Positions 61,301 to 64,000 of a stretch of 64,000 bases of DNA are shown piece by piece. The notes beneath the pieces were generated by a model. It saw nothing but the letters and a program-made list of their open reading frames with translations. It had not been told where the DNA came from and made no database searches. Origin of the DNA: Daphnia pulex. Lineage: Eukaryota; Arthropoda; Branchiopoda; Diplostraca; Daphniidae. The stretch is taken from the NCBI RefSeq assembly GCF_021134715.1, contig NC_060020.1, forward strand, positions 4,402,001 to 4,466,000, in the 5' to 3' direction. The position numbers and the translations under genes were made by a program. Each line of letters starts with the position of its first letter. Within the stretch, counting starts at the first letter, position 1.

Positions 61301-64000
61301 ATAGTCAAAAAGGAAGAATAGAGATGAATTTTTCCTACCTTTCAGCCTGGGAAATACAGCCAGACATCCACAAGTGCTCCATCCATCCGCAGAGAAGTTG
61401 AATCCACCAAGAGGGATAGGTAAAGGGAGTCCTCGTGAATACACCCACACTCGCATGGGCGTACACGAGGACATTTAAAAAATGGGGAATGGAAGAGATC
61501 CTTAACTCGGTCGACAAGCTGGAAGTTTCTCCAATTTATCTAAATAAAGAATTTCAGCAATGAGTTACGGAAAAATATTTAGAGAAACAATAACAAGCAA
61601 GGAATAGTTGAAAATTTGACAGTAATAAACATATACCCTAATTGTTAATAAACAGGATAATTTAAGGTTCCTATGTAATACGCTGCATTTCTGCAAGTCT
61701 ACATAGCATCATTAAGAAATCTGCATGTTTATGAAAGCAGGTTTATAAATGTAACGAAAATGATTACCTGGATGATACTGATGGAAACCGTGATTGTTTC
61801 TGATGGTAGGAGGTCATCAGTTAATCATTTGACTGGAGGTCCAGCACAAGCACAGCTTTGCTGTTACGATGGCTGGCTGAGGCCTCAAACCTGCACATAG
61901 GAAAAGGTTACACATAGTGGAAACAAACTGCCATGCATTGACAAGGGAATAAATAATGCTCTAAGTCAAGAAGTAACCATTCACAATCTTGGAACAAGTT
62001 GAACACTTCTATTTAAGCTCCCATAGCCATCCCATTTCTATTTCAATGAGTATTTGCCTGCCAAAGAGTATGAGTATGGGGTGGAGAGCATGGAAAGCTG
62101 CGACACCAAAGTTGGCATGACGATGACCACATTTTTGTAATTTTATTTTCGTGCATTCACGTCCAAAAAAGTGATTGCTTCGTTTTTTATCAAATCACAA
62201 TAACGAAAAGTCGAAAATGAAAGCAGACAAGACTAATCGAATAATTAGCAATACTTAAGCTATCGATTAGAATTTATTACAAATCAACCCCCCCCCCCTT
62301 AGCCAATAGGGAATAATTTAATTGAGCTTTGAAGATAGGCATGCATTAAGCATTTTCAATTGGTTAAGTAATCAAGTAGGAAATGGTTGCAATGACCTTG
62401 AGTTCCATTGTGTCACCATTTTGGTTGTTTTGTCGCACGACAATTTAGTCCATTCCCCGCAAATAATGGAGGAAGCATTTCTTTGTCTCTTCGACAATTG
62501 ACAGTTCTAGTTTCGTTCCCATTTTTTTCGTGCCCATGCCTTGGCAAAAAACATTCCAGAAATCCCCAAACGTTTGAATATATCCAATTAAGGATATTTT
62601 GCATTGAAAGTAAAAAAAAAGTTTCCACCTACCTGTTAATTATTCAGAAAAGAATTCGTCGGATTTCCGTTTGGTTTGTAAAAAAGGGGGTTTAACTTTG
62701 ACGTTGTAACTCTGTAAAGTGATGTATAGTGCCAACCTCACTCCTCCGAGCTCACACAGCCAATGAACAGCCACGAAGCTCAAGTTAAGCTCCGCCCGTT
62801 CGTCTGCATGCGGTTATCTCGACAACCGAGAACCGTTCCGAAGCTTTCAGGTGGGCTTCAGTACGTCTTGGACTCTTGGTATCTCGGCATCGTCAGATAG
62901 GCATTTTCTCAACAAGTTTTTCCAAAGTTGAAACAAAAAGTTTTCCTATTTTCAACCGTGAACGGTCCAGATTTTTTTACTGTGGCTCTTGTGGCAACCA
63001 TTTCTCAAGTGGCAGCACATTTGTCCTTTTATTTTGGCTAATTTCACATCATCCACTCGTTAACAGGTATTTAGATCGAAGGCTAATTAGCATAAATGGC
63101 ATATTTAGTTTGTAGAAAAAATAAAAGTGTAGTTAATATCTCATAATGGCGGGCCTATTCTACGATATCGTGAAATTTCTAAAAATTAATTGTTAAGAAA
63201 ATTAAATGTCGCAAAAACGTGGTATGGAGAGATAGTAAAGTTGCTGATTAGTATCACCACGTGCTTTTGCAGTATTGCAGTTTGTGCGTTCGTCGTTACT
63301 TTTGACGTGAGAAGAAAGTTGGCAAAAAAACAGTAACTCTAATAAAATTTCATGGTCTTTATTAGCCGGTAATTCAAGGCAAACGAAAGTAGGTCGTGGC
63401 ACGGTGAAAGGAAAATACAAATAGACGAGTGATTTATTGCTGTACAAATGTGTTAAGTTGTTTTTAGCCGGAAAAAAAGCTTCTTGCGTCGGGCGGTGCC
63501 ATCTCATCTGCTGCAACGATATCCGAAAGAGCTAAGCAGAAAGGTTAAAGCGCCCATCAAAAGTGGCCCATCAGTCCGTCACCTATCAGCATGTCGCCTT
63601 GAATGGATGTGGCGCCACCACAGATATTGATTCCCTCATAGCCTCACATTAATCTTCCACTGCCGACCCGTTACTTAATGTTTCTCTTTCTTAGGCACTG
63701 CGTGATTAGACGATTGCTATATACATTTACACTCTTTCATTTGTACAAATCTTCTTTTGAATGTCCATCTAATCCAAATCGTAAAAAGAATAAGAAGGCT
63801 TGCGGGCCTGGGTTCCATTCTGTTATGCTCTATTATTTTTATAACTAGCAATCAGTTGATAGTTATTTTCTCTGCTGTAATTATGGTGATGCCAGTGATT
63901 GTCGTAATAACAAGTCGTTGGCGAAACAACGGTAGATAATCTTTTATGTCTTTCCTTAATTTGGTATTTCTTTGTTAAATCACAGGTCTGAGTGACGAAG
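52301..64000. other. Gene-poor region, presumed first intron of the eh1-motif gene
   Basis: About 11.7 kb with no supported coding exon. Composition is less repetitive than in pnt introns, with C-runs near 55450 and 62290. A promoter-like patch lies at 62745-62875 (AGCCAATGA, CTCCGCCC and an initiator-like TTCAGTACG). Open frames at 55259, 58982 (minus), 61181 (minus) and 62408 match no family and lack paired splice sites, apart from a possible GTAGGA donor on the minus strand near 61341. Confidence 0.5.

Noticed and set aside
52301..64000. Search for transposase, reverse transcriptase or integrase frames in the gene-poor end
   Set aside because: No catalytic motifs or long open frames of these types were found, so no mobile element is reported.

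Overview
The window looks like nuclear DNA of a small arthropod, most likely the water flea Daphnia or a close branchiopod relative. This is an inference. It rests on compact intron-exon genes with GT-AG introns, TCAGT-type arthropod initiators, an ETS1/2 gene of the Pointed type, a GILT protein with a CPDS active site, and tyrosine-rich 'YYTEAPKYY' repeat proteins of a kind I associate with Daphnia. No bacterial, viral or recognisable transposase genes were seen.

Layout. (1) 1.37-2.50 kb, minus strand: five exons spell a 249-residue REC114-like protein, a meiotic double-strand-break accessory factor. (2) About 3-34 kb, plus strand: one long regulatory gene, the ETS1/2 / pointed orthologue. 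Nine core coding exons give 754 residues (SUMO-type site, ERK-type PLTP site, SAM/Pointed domain, low-complexity middle, ETS domain). Its introns are very rich in microsatellites. Two further 5' coding exons fit by splice phase: one at 7.0 kb that extends the N-terminus, and one at 17.7 kb that gives an alternative start just before the ERK-site exon. (3) 35.8-38.0 kb: NPC2 (plus) and ZNF622/REI1 (minus) converge, with nearly touching 3' ends. (4) 39.4-47.7 kb: an inverted-repeat cluster, two tandem tyrosine-rich genes pointing right facing two pointing left, with about 170-bp repeats on both outer flanks. All four copies are broken in different ways. (5) 49.7-50.6 kb, minus: a GILT-type thiol reductase. 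(6) 52.1-52.3 kb, plus: a single first coding exon with an eh1-like Groucho-binding motif and an excellent donor site. The rest of that gene is not found in the remaining 11.7 kb, which holds no supported gene.

The genes do not form one pathway. The strongest single stories are the multi-promoter pointed gene, the REC114 identification, and the decayed palindromic tyrosine-rich cluster. All intron and isoform models were built by eye from splice sites and phases, so transcript evidence would be decisive.
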